Positions 1-14,413 are shown, counted from the first letter of the stretch. The stretch: DNA of 64,000 bases from Macropodus opercularis (GCA_030770545.1 CM061090.1:17580501-17644500); one strand, 5' to 3'. Made by a program: numbers and translations. Notes: generated by a model not told the origin, from the sequence alone.

Positions 1-46
1 ACATTACATCATCATCTTCATCCACCCATTCATTTGACTTCAACAG

Positions 47-116
47 TATTTTGGTTGAAGAAGGCGAGGAAGAAGGACTGGCCGGGGGCATCGTTTACCG
101 AGCAGAGCCTGCATTG
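47..116 (+). CDS. mpdz: mpdz exon, linker before PDZ6 (partial gene start)
   Basis: First exon seen, after acceptor TTCAACAG and before donor GTCAGT. One base completes the previous codon, then 23 codons read an acidic stretch (LVEEGEEEGLAGG...). It ends in phase 0, matching the next exon. The pyrimidine tract is modest and the linker is not a recognisable domain, so confidence is lower than for the PDZ exons. Confidence 0.7.
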
Positions 117-3100
117 GTCAGTTAGAGTTTGGGCAAAAAGATTAAAAAAAATCAATCAGAGCATCCTGAGGAATGGAAAACATTTATTTTGTATTTGTGT
201 GGTTTGCTTGTGTCTGTTGTTTTCGCAAAGAGTGGTTCGTTTGAGATTGGGAGAAATATGTGCCACATTTTATTGTATTAGCATTTTTTCTTAATAGATT
301 CCAGGTGTGTGATCTAATAATGTATTGAGATACATAAAAACCTACTGACTAGCCTGTTTGTGTCCTAGTTTATGTTAATGTTTCCATTCGTATTCGCAGA
401 TCGACGCCAGCGACGCAGACCTGCCTGATGAAAAGGCGCTGGAACACACGTACTCTGAGATACAGGACGACACTTTCCAGGCATCCATGATAGCCCTTCA
501 TGGTAGCAGCTGTAGCACAGACCTGGATTATCTGAGCTCGTCCACTCCCAAGGTAGGCAAGCATTGTTCCTAATAAAGTGGCCAGTGTATTATCAGGTAA
601 CTGGAACCAGAAGCACTGATTGAAATTTCTCATTTTCATTTTGTTTTCATTTACTGAAACAGTCTCTGCCCTTTGTCTCAAAGGTTTATACTACTTGTAG
701 TCATTATTCTGGATGTTGTGAACCAAAATGTCACGAGGGGTATTTTCCTCCCCCCCTTTATTAAATGAATAACAACATTGCTGACTTCTGTGCTGCAACT
801 GTGGCTGCTTTTGTTGCCCTGAGTGCCCAAGAACAGTAATTCCCTCGATGGATATTAAATTATAAGGAAAATAAACAAACACGAACACGGGCCACGCAAT
901 GTGTTTTCCTGAGGGCATCTCTGTGCTTCCAGTTTCCCAAAGGTCAGAGCTTAACATATTACAAGAGTCTTCCTAAGAAATTTATTGTGTAGTAAACACA
1001 GGCCAAGACAACTTGGGGCATTTTATAGCAATGCAGGATTTCATAAGACTGACTTCAGATGTTGTCTGAGGTCAGACAGCTCTGTTGTCTGGTTATGATG
1101 AACATTTTTTTCCCTAAAGCTCTGGAGGAAGGCAACAAGTCTGGTGATAAACCCCAGAGCTACTCCTGGCAGTAGCAGGTGAAGCCAGTCACCAGATGTT
1201 CTCATGATGGCTGCGACAGATTACAGTCGTCCTTCTTGTTTTGTTGGTGTCTAGCGCTAAAGAGAATCATGGCCTCAGGGGTGAGGTGTAAAACTGTAAA
1301 CGTGTGAAATCGTTTCAGTTTCATCCCTTCACGTGACCATCCAGCTTTGCATTCTGCTGTCAAGATCAGTACTTTGTGCAGGGCTCTACTGGCCACTGAT
1401 GGCCTCTCCGTGAATCATTACAAGGAGGCCACACTGAGCAAGATAAATTCCCTCTGTTGGGGAATTTTCTAACTAACACGGTGGAACGTTCATTCGGCTG
1501 CTGTGCTTTGTTTTTACCCCAGCTGACAGCTCGCCTGGACTTGCTGGACGAGCACGCCTGCTTCGGGGACGATACACAACTGTTCTCCCCGGAAAAGCCG
1601 GACGCTTTCACTCCTTCGAGTTCGAGAGGTCACCTACCTGCCTTTAATGCCATAAGTAGTCCCGATCAGTACCTGGCACAGCACTCGAGCAAAGACCAAC
1701 CGGTCGAGTCCTCAAACCTATACATCCCATTTGTGGAAGTAGGGGCATCTCGATTACAACAACACCACCCTGGGGAGTCTCTTGTTGTACAAAGGGAGCC
1801 ACCCATCTCTTTTGGAGATATTGGAGATATACAGATTTTTACGAAGGTAAACCAGTATGTTAAGTTATCATAATTGAATTAATACAGTGAGATTCAATGG
1901 CATTGGGTGTTATGTACAGCACCACAGTGAATTTGAAATGAAGATCGAGATGAGCAAAGGGGCTGAACAGAAGTAGGGCATTAGACATTGACTGGACGAA
2001 TATTACACATCGTCTTTTGAAACTACTGGGTAGCTCTGTGCTGCAAGTTAATCCTAATTCTGTGCGTCCAAAGATATTCATATTCATTCTAGTAGAGTCC
2101 AGAGGCTCTTTTCTTCTTGAGTGTTTTACATTTTAAAGTCTCTTGTCTACGGACCTAAACGCTAAGCCGACCGTCTGAAAAGTTCCCTCTAGACTCAGTG
2201 ACCAGCTGTAATCATCTCCTGTGGTCATTCATGTTAGTTGCCGGTTAGTCCGTGGTCTTCCAGGCCTTTTGCTGTTGCCGAGCTTCCACTTAATTCCACT
2301 CTGGCCACTACAACGTTGTGTTGTGGTTTTCGGTCAACTCCTTCCTTAATTGGACCTCATTCTGAGAGTTCCAGTGAACAGCTACTGGGGCAAATGCAAA
2401 TGTACCACTCAGAACCACCTCCAGGCCCTTTGTCTGCTTGATTAGTGCTGGACTAATGAGGGATTGGGCCACACCTGCCCACGACACTGCTTGAAGGATA
2501 TTATTCCATTATTTATGAAAAGGTGCATGAAAACCCAAAAAGTCTTGACTTCGCTCACGTCTTCAGTGTTTCATTTCAAATTCTGTGTGATGCTGTACAG
2601 AGGACAAAATGCCATAATAGTTATTATCATTCCATTATTTATGGAGCAAACTGTTTGTGACATTGCCAGTGTTACTTTGTAATGTTTTCTGTGTTGTATA
2701 CTAATTTCCACAGTCAATTTATTCCTTTTTATTTTCTCTAGAGGCCCTTGCTTTGTTTGGATATACTGTATCTGTATCTGTAACTGTCGAATTATTACTC
2801 TGAAGGACGAAGAGCCCGGTATGAAAGATTTATCAGAGGACGGCGACAAGGAAATCCTGACCTCCGGGAGCAATTTTGAAAGGACCATCACTGTTGTCAA
2901 GGGCAACTCCAGCCTCGGTTTGTGTTAAGTTCCTCACATTCATTCATTCATCTATTTTTTCTTTACTCATTTTCTCTTAAATTCTTAGCAGAAGTGTAAA
3001 TGAAGTTTGGGCACTGAAAGGCGTATTTGGCCTTTACGTTTGTGTCATGTTTTCTGAAGGCCAGATTGGAAGGAAAATGACAGAGAATATTTTTGGCTGT

Positions 3101-6100
3101 TTTCTCGTCTTAAAGGGTAACTTCATTGCTATTCACGGTATTTGCATTTCAAAACCCGCTCATGGGGCTGAGAGAGAATACAGAGTTTTACCTTTTGAAC
3201 AAATCAGCAATATGAAGACTGGGTTAAAATCCTCAGCGCCTCAGTGGAAGCAGTATTTTATTTTTCTTGTTAGTACTCTTTGAAGGTCTTTATTTGTTGG
3301 TTGATTTAAAAATCCTACATCGTTTCTTTCACTTTTTTTATTCCAGCATACCTTTAACCAAATATACTTCAAAGTCCACAGCACACAGCAGTGTTAATTT
3401 ATGCTTTTTTTGCTAATTAACTCACAATATGCTGTTACATAAAGTAAAGAACCGTAGTTTAAGGCTCCAACCGTCCCCCAGCTGCTAAAGACAAGAGCTA
3501 TTATGCCACATGCGATGTTACGATTGCTATGAAATGTTAAAAGGGTTAAAAGTCGATGCATGAGGAGTTCAAACTACTACCGTGCCGTTTCCTTTCCATC
3601 TGTACCTTAAAGGGATGACGGTGAGCGCCATGAAAGATGGCTTGGGGATGCTGATCCGCAGCATAATCCACGGTGGCTCCATCAGCCGCGACGGACGTCT
3701 GGGCGTCGGCGACCTCATCCTGGCCATCAACGGAGAGCCCACTGCCAACATGACCAACGCCCAGGCTCGCGCCATGCTGCGCAGACACTCTCTCATAGGG
3801 CCCGACCTGGGGTAAGAGACGGTTGCTAACAAATTAGGAAACGCTTGTTCCAAGATGAAGGACCTTTTCTCAATTCTCTCGGAACTTTTTTTTTTAGTAC
3901 ATTTAGCTTGTGAAAATTTCAAAATCATTTCAAAATATCTGCATTGCCTTTGATGTAAAAGGTCTAACATGCAATACAAAACTGACAGTGTGAGATTTCC
4001 TCAGTTTATCTACGTAAGGGTTGATTTTTTTCTTGGGGCTTGAAAAACTGAAATTTCAATTCCAGGGCCTCTTGACTCTTGAAAAATATTATGGTACAAA
4101 TGTGATTTCTTACTTCTGCGGCATCATTACAGAGGGTAGCAGAGCTCTCAGGGGTTTGGCACATCTATATCTTTTAAATGCTATATTTACTGCACCTCAA
4201 GGTCCAAACGTCATTACGTTGGGATTGCTGCAAACAGCGCTTGTTAATTTACCTCTTTATTTATTGACAAGTAATATCTAATGTCTTAATATTTCAATAT
4301 GTGAGTGCAACTTAGCTAATTCAAAATGCTGGATGGCAGCTGTGAATATGGGTGAAGAAACAATTCAGTGAAGCAACTCCTGTCACTTTGCTGGACTGGA
4401 ATAATTCCTGCAAAATTGTCATATGTCGCATTAAAAGAGAAAATCCTTCCCCTTCGGTTTGGATTGAATTGAATTTATCAATTAGTGGTGGTATTTTACA
4501 AGTTCTGCTTGCTGAACTAAACTTTTCAGTTTGTTCGCTCTGGTCCATAAAAGCCAACTCTTCACATTCTAGATCTGCTTGTGCACCTGAGGACGATCTG
4601 TGCCCGTTTTATGTGTGAGTATGACTAACATCCACGCTCGTGGGCTTTCAGGGAGAAGCTCCCATCTTGGTTTCCTTCCTCTCATTCTCTCCATCTGCTG
4701 CCGGGTTTCGCTGCAGTCTGCTGAGGAGTTTTTATCCAGACAGATTTGGGAGCACAGCTCAGTCCAACTGTGATTACAACAAAGTATATGGATGTTTGGC
4801 ATCTAATTCAGTAATAATCTGTCTGTAATACTGTTCAGATACATTAACTGCCAATTTCCATGTGGTGACATTAAACTGTAATATTAATATTAACAAAAAA
4901 CATCGCAACTGAAGTGGAAATTATGTCAGTGCGTTTAACATTTGGAACTGAAATAATCTCTGGATAAAACCTAATCGACTGCATCACTAACTCACTTTCT
5001 TTCTGTGACTAACATCATTTATGTCTCACTTTTTAAATTCACGGTTTTTACATTAATAACTCTGATCTCTGAGTATCTGAACTCTGTCATGTCTCTCCCT
5101 GCATGTTGTGGCGCTCTTAACGAACTGACTCATCCGTTTCATTAGTCTACTGGAATTCATTTCCCCTCTCTATCCGCATGCTGTCATAGTTTTTCAAAAC
5201 CAAATTAACCCATCTGCTGAAGATCTGTCAGCTTCGCTCAGATGTGTTAATGTGCCCTTCGGAATCGACTTCACTCTTAAGTGTCTGGTTTTGTCAGCTT
5301 GCTTTTGGTTTGCTTTTACCATGTGTGGCCTTCGTATGAATGAACGATGTTTGCCCTTCAAGTCTGTCGTGACACAACAGAATTGATCAGGCATTTATCA
5401 AGGTGAACGTCTGTAACAGGTTTTATTTAATGCAATGGGTGGTTGTAACTGTAAATCGCCACGAGGTCACAAACGTGGTGAGGTATGACAAGCACAAAGG
5501 TGGGTAATGGAATCGGTTTAATTTAACAAACGTCACTAATCTGTGTGTGTGTGTGTTTGTTCAGAATTACATACGTTCCAGCAGAGTATCTGGAAGAGTA
5601 CAAGGCCAGTCAAGAGCAGGCTAAAGATGACGTCTTCTCTGAAGCAGCGCCACTTCCAGCCTCCAAGTACGTCCTTACGCGCTGCTATTTTTTGCCATTT
5701 CGTAGTGAAAGCCACTCAGTTGGAATCATTTTCCAATCGCACAGGTGCTTTTTTTCCACCATCACACAACAGACGCAGTAGATTCCATTTAAAGCCGTGT
5801 TATTTAACACCTTGCCATAGGTCATGTCTGCTGTTTCTAAGGCGTTTAATACTTGCATTTACTTTCAGAGATGTTCCCAACCTTCCTGAGCGCGAGGATG
5901 GAGAAGGAGAGGAGAGTTCCTCCTACAGCAACTGGAACCAACCTAGGAAGTGAGCACTTTCACACCGCATCCAACCTTCTAGTCTAACGTTTTTAAAACG
6001 CGTCTTGTGAACATCCGCAGCAAGGATCAAAGCTGAAAATATAAAAACGCGTGCCTTCCTCAGAGTGGAGCTCTTCAGAGCGCCGGGCAAGTCCCTGGGC

Positions 6101-9100
6101 ATCAGCATAGTCGGGGGCCGAGGCATGGGCAGCCGCCTGAGCAACGGCGAAGTGATGAGGGGCATTTTCATCAAACACATCCTGGAGGACAGTCCTGCTG
6201 GACAGAACGGGACCCTGAAGACTGGAGACAGGATTGTGGAGGTAAAGGCAGCCAAGAGCAAAGATGACAGAGGCCTGTGGCGGGGAGTGAGACGCCTGAC
6301 CTGCTCTTTTACTCTCGTGCCTCTCTGTCAGGTGGATGGAGTGGACCTAAGGGATGCTAGTCACGAACAGGCAGTGGAGGCCATACGCAGGGCAGGCAAC
6401 CCTGTCACCTTCTTGGTCCAGAGTATTATTCACAGGCCCAGGGTAAGTCTATGGTGTCACAGCATTCACTAGCAGCCACCTCAAATTGTAAAGGTCACTA
6501 CTGTATTTCCTCTGCGCGCGCACTTTTCAAACCTTCAAACAGACAAACCTCTGTGTGTCTTCCGTTTGAATGTTGCCAGGAGGTACATTCAGGTGACAAC
6601 CGCAGGAATCTCTGCGTGACATATTAAATACATTAGTAGGTTTTAACCTTTCAGCGTACAGAGCCCTGTATCAGCAGCAGCGTTTGTTGTTTCAAAGTGC
6701 CCTTAGGCTTTGAAAGCCACGACTAAGTAGCTTCCTGCCGGGGCCATTAACAGCCGCGGCTCCCGTGTCACATCTCAGTCATTTGCTTTCCGTGCGTATT
6801 TTGTGCGACACGTCCACATCTTCTCTTTTTCCATTAACCCTTGTAGCAACTCGTGTAATTTAATGTGGCAGATGCTAAGGATGCTACTAAAATGCCTTCA
6901 TCAATATTTTTAAAATAATAAGCAGCGCCGAGCGGCAGGTTGTTAGCGACTCTCTAACACGAGTGGAGATTTCCCTCAGGCCTGGATGAAGACGGAAACC
7001 GGAGCTCAAGGGAGTGTGAAGATGCATTAATTAGGAGAAGAGAGGAATCTAAATGAATGCTAATGTGGCTGCTGGGTGTCCACTAACTAATCTGCCATAG
7101 CAGGAGGTGATAATATACTGTACTGTACCATTGCTGGTAGCTTTGTGCACTGGCCATTTTTGAACGTGAGGGGTTTCTGTGAAACTCTCGCTACTTCACG
7201 TGCCTCTGAAGATAACAAATCGACTCGTTATGTCCCGATGCTCCATTTCTAACCGTTGCTTCACCGGTTGCTTCACATCTCTGTTCCTCCACTGCTTCCT
7301 CAGCCCGAGTCAATGTATAGCCCAGCAGTAGAGAAACACAGCACTGCTTTCACATGCATGCCACATCGCACATGTCAGGTAATCTGTCTCTGTCTGTTTT
7401 GTCTCTCTCAGTTCTGCTGCGTCGCCCATCCATCACCACGCGCATTATTTATCCTTCTTTACCCCCTAGAAAGCGGAGACTCTCTCTCTCTCTCCCTTTT
7501 TTTTTTTTACTGCATCTTTAAGTTTGATATGCGCATGAATAATAATAATGTGTGTATTCATGCCGATAAAGACAAACTGGAATTGGAGAGCCTCCCCGGG
7601 AGAAGAATAACTCGAAGTTTGCGTTACATCCAGATTCTTTCTGTCGCAGCGTCAACCAAAGGCCAACAATGACCTGAAACACGATGTTTTTAATCACATA
7701 AGCGTGAGAAAAGTGGCAATAATCCCGACATTCATCCATCTACATGCAATTCAACCATGTGGGGGTTATTGAAAGTTTATCGCCCTGTATGGCTGTGAAG
7801 GTTCCCACTGTCAGCTAAGCAACAGAAAAGCAAATAAAGAGATGATGCATGGCTAAAAGAAGGAGAAATCAAATCCAATAGGATAATTTGGACTAGGTGA
7901 TATATAGAAGTGATGGTGGCAGGTCAGTAATGCTGCTTTTAAATGCCACCTTGAGCGCATAATGGCATACGCACGCTGTTTCTCTTAAAGCCTCAAATCC
8001 CTCTCTTGTAAGCAGTGAATAATCTCGAGGTAGCCCGGAGGAATCTTGGAAACGTTTTGTTAAACCGTTTCAGGGAAAGAGTTCTCCGCTCTGATTCTTT
8101 TGCGCGCGAAGGAAAACGGCTCCTCTCCAGGAAGCCGTTTGCTTTAATGGCTCCTCATTTAAATAAAACCCGGAGGTGCTTCTCCCCTCCGCACCGCTCC
8201 GCTTTCTCTTCCTCCCGGGCGCCTCTGATTCGATTTTGTCAGAAAGGGCTCGGCCGTCGTGCGAAATGCTCGTCATGTTGTCAGCTTGTCGGCCCTGTGT
8301 GTTGCTTTTAGAGGCCGCCCCTGCCCTTTCTGCTGCTAAGTAGCCACCGCGGGCCGGGCCTTCGCCGCACTAATCAAACCTGCTTAGCACCTGCCCTCGC
8401 CCAGGTTAGAAAGCTGCTCGCTGCCTCGCCTGTGTGCCGTGTGTGCGTCTTGTCACTTGTCCTGTGCGACGATGTGGATGACGAACAGAATGAAAGTGCA
8501 TTTCATCTGAGCCACCATTTGTTGTGTTTCATTATAAACTCCCGCTGTCAGACAATTAATCAAAAACTTTGTGTCCCGTTTCTTCTGTCCCATCTATACT
8601 GTATCTTATAGCATATTTATAAGCATATGTTGTCTCTACTTGTAATGTACACCCCCCCATCTGTGCTTTCATGTGCTCGTCTCCGGCTTCAAACTAAAAC
8701 AGTCAAATCATAGACTTTATACTGTAAGTGCATTTTGTTTTCCTCCTCCTGTCGCCGGCTTTGAAGGCAGTGTTTTTCCCAATTATCCCCTTAAACAAAC
8801 ACTCTCCCCGAGTGTCTCATTGACGACAACTTGATAAGCCAGAAGGCTGTCAGCACAAATGTGAAGATGTATAAACTGGATTCGTGGAGAAACCTTTTAA
8901 GCTCAATCACTGGGAGGAAGAAACAAAAATGGCCACGCTTGGACAGACGCGGTGCTGGGCAGGCGGCGTTTTGGCCTGGCTCAGAGAGAGAGAGAGAGAG
9001 TGTGTGTGTGTGAGTGTGTGTGTGTGTGTGGCTTCAATTTAGTTGAAAGAAACTAGTTTTTAATGTATTTCAGTAGCAACTTGTATAAACAGATGGCTTT

Positions 9101-12100
9101 GATAAAGCAGCATATGCTGCCAGAGACTGGTTTTATTCATTCAGAACATTTATGCCTTTTATTGAACTTATTAATAGAGGAGAACCACTTATTAGAATAA
9201 CTCACAGCTGACATTGAAGTGAATATTACGATTTGTTTTTTCCTACATGTGTGACACAGATTAATTTGAATTCTTGTCGGATGCGGTGATTAACCTTTGT
9301 GTTTGTTGTACATGCTATAGTCATCAGTAACTGACCCCTGTGAGGAGGCACCTGCAGCTGTTGCCAAGGACAACGAGGACAAGGTTGGTATTTTCAATTA
9401 CCCTTTAGTTGCCTGATTTTGCATTGGCTGTCGTTTAGTGTTGCCTCCTGCAAAACAGAATCAGGTTTTAAATGTAAAAATGTTTCGTATCCCATTCAGT
9501 AAACAACCCGTTGGGCCCAGCTTTTCACAGTCAACCCCAGAGATGTCTGTCAGTGGGTGTTGGTGTCTGTCAGAAATTGTGTTGTGTTGTCTTCTAAAGT
9601 TGTTGCCCTTTTGTCTCTTCTCTGTAGGAGGGTGACAGTCACTGTAGACTTTTCCTCCACCTCTTCCCAACTAACCCTTTCACTCCTACCCCGTTTAAGG
9701 TTTGTGGGTCTTTGTGTTGTGCTTTCCTGTTCTGTGGATGCCTGTGCACATGTGTTGCACTGGACCTTTTCTTCCATGCTTGTATGTGCATACGCTTGTC
9801 CATGTCCTAACATGTCCCCCGGTGGCTGTCTGGCTTTGGAAAATCACAACATAGTCTGCCTTTTTGTGTTTCAGTAACACGAATCAGCACCTACAACAAT
9901 AGGGATAAAAGCAAAATCAGATTTTATATTTCATTTCGATTTTTAGACATTTGTGCTTTAACAGTTAAATTGTTGGGTCTTTGTCTTCAGGTAAGTGTAA
10001 ATATGAATATCAAAGGCGAACCTCAGCCTCTGGAATCACATTAAAAAATGTTTTTTATCCTAACAGACCAAACATGGCCTCTGTTGATTCCGTTCACAAT
10101 GTGCCTTCCTATTCTAAACCTCGTATCAAGTTGATTCGAACGTAAATACCAATGTAAATCATTTCCCCCGCCCCGCTCGGTGTTCGCTAATAAACTGTTT
10201 TCAACTCAATCTCGTGGCGTGACAGCCAGTGAAGCGCGAAGCGGCAAAGGCATCTCCCACCAGCGCTGTCCTCCCCCTGCCAGTGGTGCCCCATGTGGGA
10301 GAGACTGATACAGACACGCTGACGGAGATTCCTGGCAGGCCCGCTGAGGCAGAGGAGGCGAAAGGAGAGGCGGAGGAGGAGGAGGAGGCGGAGGATGAGT
10401 TTGGATACAGCTGGAGTGAGTTCAGAGTCTTTGTCTTCAGGGTGCACTTATGTATTGTGTGAGGATTGACAGTAGAAATGTGCAGCTTTCATTTCATTAT
10501 TCACCTGGGTATTGTTTTTAATATGTGCAATGTTAAATTATACAAGTTTCAAGCAAACAGAATGAGTTACTTATTTTACTCGCTGTAGCGTTGTCGTGTG
10601 CTGACCACTAGAGGTCTCCCTAATAAAAGTACTTAGTGTGCAATAAAAGTGTGCTTAACATGCTTGAAGTCCTTGAACTTGAATGATTCAGTGCCCCCAA
10701 TTAAGCTATTAGAGCCCCGCAGATGCTTTGATATCAACTGTAGGGTGAATTCAGTGTTTCAAGGAGAACAGGTCACATTCGACTGAGTCAACGGGCACAA
10801 AGGACAGACTTCCAGCCTCCTAACACCTGGGACTGTGGAGAATGTGTGTGCGCGGTAGAGAGACAGAACCCGTCCTGTGGGGATAAGATTGATGAGGTTG
10901 GACCCGGGGAGGTGAGACGTGGAGATTAGTACAGGACTGATGGTTCAACAGTGGCAGAGAGCCCAGAACAACATGAGCCCGTTGGTCGGAACAGTGGCTA
11001 AATTAACACACCGGAGACGGAACAGGAGTGGGAACAATAGAGACGGAGGTAGCCAGTCAGACGGAGATAAAGAAGATGTACTGTAACATTTTAAACTTTT
11101 ACTTTTTGTGCTTGCGCATCTTATGGAATCCAGATTCCTGCCCCTCTTTTTAGCTCAGCGTAGCATGAAGCGATACGGGAGCCCAGGATCGAGACCAACC
11201 TGGCTCCGTGCCGTCAGCTTACATCTGTCTGCCTCGGCTTCATCTGCCTTTTTTTTTTTCAGAGAACGTAATCCAGCGTTATGGCAGCCTCCCGGGTGTC
11301 CTACACATGATTGAGCTGGAGAAAGGCAAGATGGGCCTGGGCCTCAGCTTGGCGGGAAACAGGGACCGCTCTCGCATGAGCGTGTTCGTGGTGGGAATAG
11401 ACCCCAACGAAGCAGCCGGCAGGGACGGACGTCTGCTAGTGGGGGACGAGCTGCTGGAGGTGAGTTGTGTTTAAAAAGTATTTTAACTTTAATGATGTGA
11501 CATCTGATGTGTCTGCTGTCGTTGTCACAGTGCGCCCAGCTGTGCATTAATGCTCTGTTTTATTTATCCTGTTAGATAAATGGGCAGGTCCTGTTTGGCC
11601 ACAGTCACCAGAACGCGTCCTCCATCATCAAGAGCTCCCCATCCAAAGTGAAAATCATCTTTATCAGGTAAACAAACGCTCGCCCCTGCTGTTTCAGCTT
11701 CTGCAAACACATTTCCAAAGCAACAACTACTTAAAAACAACAACCTGTGAAAAGCCCCTCTTTTTTGTAATGCCATGAAAGCTCCAGCAGAGGGAGCTGT
11801 TGTACTTCTAAAGAAGGACGCACTTGGAAGTGGTTGGACACATTTGAACAGATTTAATCCACAGTTTTTAAGAACAGTTTTTTTTTCATCTTTGTCACAT
11901 GTTTGCCAAAAAGGTGAAAACAAATTGTGAATGAAGATGGGACTTGACTTTGAAGGTTGATTGTTGCTGTAGTTGTATGGACACTTAAACCTTAAGCATT
12001 AAAAATTAGTATAATAGTTGATCTTTATATAGTGCAAACTGTATGACAGTAGAGTATGATGGTTAGAGCTGCACATCACATCACGTTCATCCCTTTACCT

Positions 12101-14373
12101 ACCCCCCCCAAACAGGATCACGCTGCTTAACCTTCTACTTAACATGCATCCGTTTCCTGACCCCGGGACACTCGCGTAAATCTTGTCGTGAAGCAGAGGT
12201 GAAAACCATTTTCATGAGTTACGGCTCTCTGAAACAGGAGCACAGAGGCGCTGAACCAGATGGCGGTGGGACCCGTGAGGGAGCACGAGGGAGACGCGGC
12301 GGGGCCTCTCGCTGAGGTACGGGCACGACTCGACGGCTTGGATAAGCACTTGAACAGAGACGCTCCTGGGAGGTGACGGGAGCCTAACGTTCCTGCTAGG
12401 AAACGCTTTTACCTGTTCACTTCATAATGCACCGACTGCTTCCCCACAGCTGGAAACCACTGCAGCTAACGGTGATGCCGATGCTTCAAAATATGCCCAT
12501 CATGTCATAAAGCTGAAGGTGAGAGGCCACTGGACCTCCACGACAAACCACACAAACACCTGAGATGAACACACTAATAGAGGGAACGTTTTGGAAGCGC
12601 AGCGCAGTAATGAGGGGGGTGTTTTTTTTAAAAGGCAACAGGGTGTAATGGAAAAGTCAGAGAGGGGGCACAAAGTGTGATGGGCTGCCAAGACTTGGGG
12701 GGGGGGTTGGGAGGCAAATAATGCGGGGAATAAACAATGGTGTGAGTTAAAGAGAGGGGTTCTTTACTATTTGCAAGCTTTTAAAATGTTTTGAAGATAC
12801 AGTTGAATTTAACCTAAGCATGAAAGCTGCAGTGGCTGGTCGTGCTTCGCATCATCATTAGTGCTTGTATTCACCTGTGGGATCCTGTTGTTCCCCAACA
12901 GGAGGACGGGGGACTTGGCATTACCTTTGTTGAGGGGAGCACCGAGAGCGGAGCTGAAATTCAGAGCATAACCGAAGGGAAAGGACACACGGGCAAGGTA
13001 CGGCGTGAAGTCAACAATAGCACACACACGCAGAATGACGTTAGCTTCGGCTTGCTAATGAAAGCTGTGTTCTGCTTCGCTGCAGGAGGGCTGCATGAAA
13101 CCAGGAGACAAACTCCTGGCTGTGAACGGTGAATCGGTCCTAGGATACACTGTGGAAAAGGTAGGAGGAGACAAGCTGGACGCCTTCTTAGAATAAGCAT
13201 ATAGTCGGTGTTAGGGAGGAGATACTACGAAACCGGCTGCGATGTGAAGATTGAGTCTGATTAGTAATTCTAATGTGTTTTAGGTCAGTTCGCTACTGAG
13301 AGAAGCCAAAGGGCCAGTGAAGCTAACCTTCTCTACAAATGAGACCTCCTCCTCCTTCTCCTCTCCCCAGCCAAGCTGCCAGGGCACAGGCGGCTCAGAT
13401 GGAGTCCTGGTGAGCCTACCCAGCATGCCTAGCGCCACCACAACGGATCTGAGTCAACCAGAGGCAGAGGCAGTCACCAGTGAGTCTTAAGCTTTGCTCC
13501 ACCTGGTTTCGCGTAACGATTCGTTTATTAACTCTAGCTGTGGTTACTTCGTGTTAGGTTCAAAACGCTCGTCCACTCCTCTCTCCCTGGCCAGTGACCC
13601 GACGACCTGTCCCATCATCCCCGGCTGTGAGACCACAATCGATATCTCCAAGGGCCGGACAGGCCTCGGCCTCAGCATCGTGGGGGGCTGCGACACCCTG
13701 TTGGTACGAGACAAAAAATACGAAACACACTTCTAGTTATGGTAAAGCAGAACTTCCACTTGAATTCGCTTATTTATATAGCAACGAGTCATGGAAGGCA
13801 CTTTCACAAGAAAAGGCGAAGACCTTAAAGACATATTAAGACAGAAACCCCAAACCCCCCTCAAGCAAGCAGTGGATGATAGCGGAGAGGAAACACTCCA
13901 TTTACCGAAAAGAAGCGCAAACGGTGATGATGTGAGCCGGGAGACCATCCAACCGACCCGACCCAACCCCACAACCTCCTCACACGATGAAGACCAGGCT
14001 TCAACGACATTAACTCAAGGCTTTCAAGCTGTGCACTTGCAGTGATTTGTAGACGTTCATGTGACTGTACTGTCAGCTGCCACCCACTTAGAATCTTTGG
14101 TGGTGGTATAACCTGCCAGTAGCAGCTCAGGAATGTAGGAAATGATGTTACAGCCTTCCTCCTGCTCCTCCTCCTCCTCCTCCCCCTGCTGCTGCTACCA
14201 CCCCTGCTGTCCTCCTCTCAGCCTGTCTATTCTGCCTGCTCAGTCAGGCTTTGGGAGAGCAGCTCTTTGTCTGGCCCCAGCCTCAGCAGACAATATCCAG
14301 CCATGGAATGTAACCCCTGAACCCCAAATGACACTCAACACTGGAAGGCAGGGCAAACACAGTGGAAGTCAGG

Positions 14374-14413
<40 letters not shown>

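Larger units (their letters stand above)
6443..9320 (+). other. mpdz intron region, 2.9 kb
   Basis: The longest intron in the window, interrupted only by the candidate exon at 7304-7378. It holds a CT/T run at about 7480-7510 and an AG/TG microsatellite at 8982-9030. A GC-rich patch at about 8100-8420 is unexplained; it has no splice-supported reading frame. Confidence 0.65.

Noticed and set aside
34..294. Plus-strand open frame over the first mpdz exon
   Set aside because: Wrong frame: it does not join the phase-0 exon at 400 and runs into intron sequence.
2740..2805. Upstream acceptor for the first PDZ6 exon
   Set aside because: The AG at 2740-2741 would need a phase that meets a TAA before the conserved sequence; the AG at 2804-2805 keeps the frame.
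11784..11797. CTCF-like motif in an mpdz intron
   Set aside because: One mismatch at the highly constrained C of the core (GGGAGC instead of GGGCRS), so weaker than the two perfect matches.
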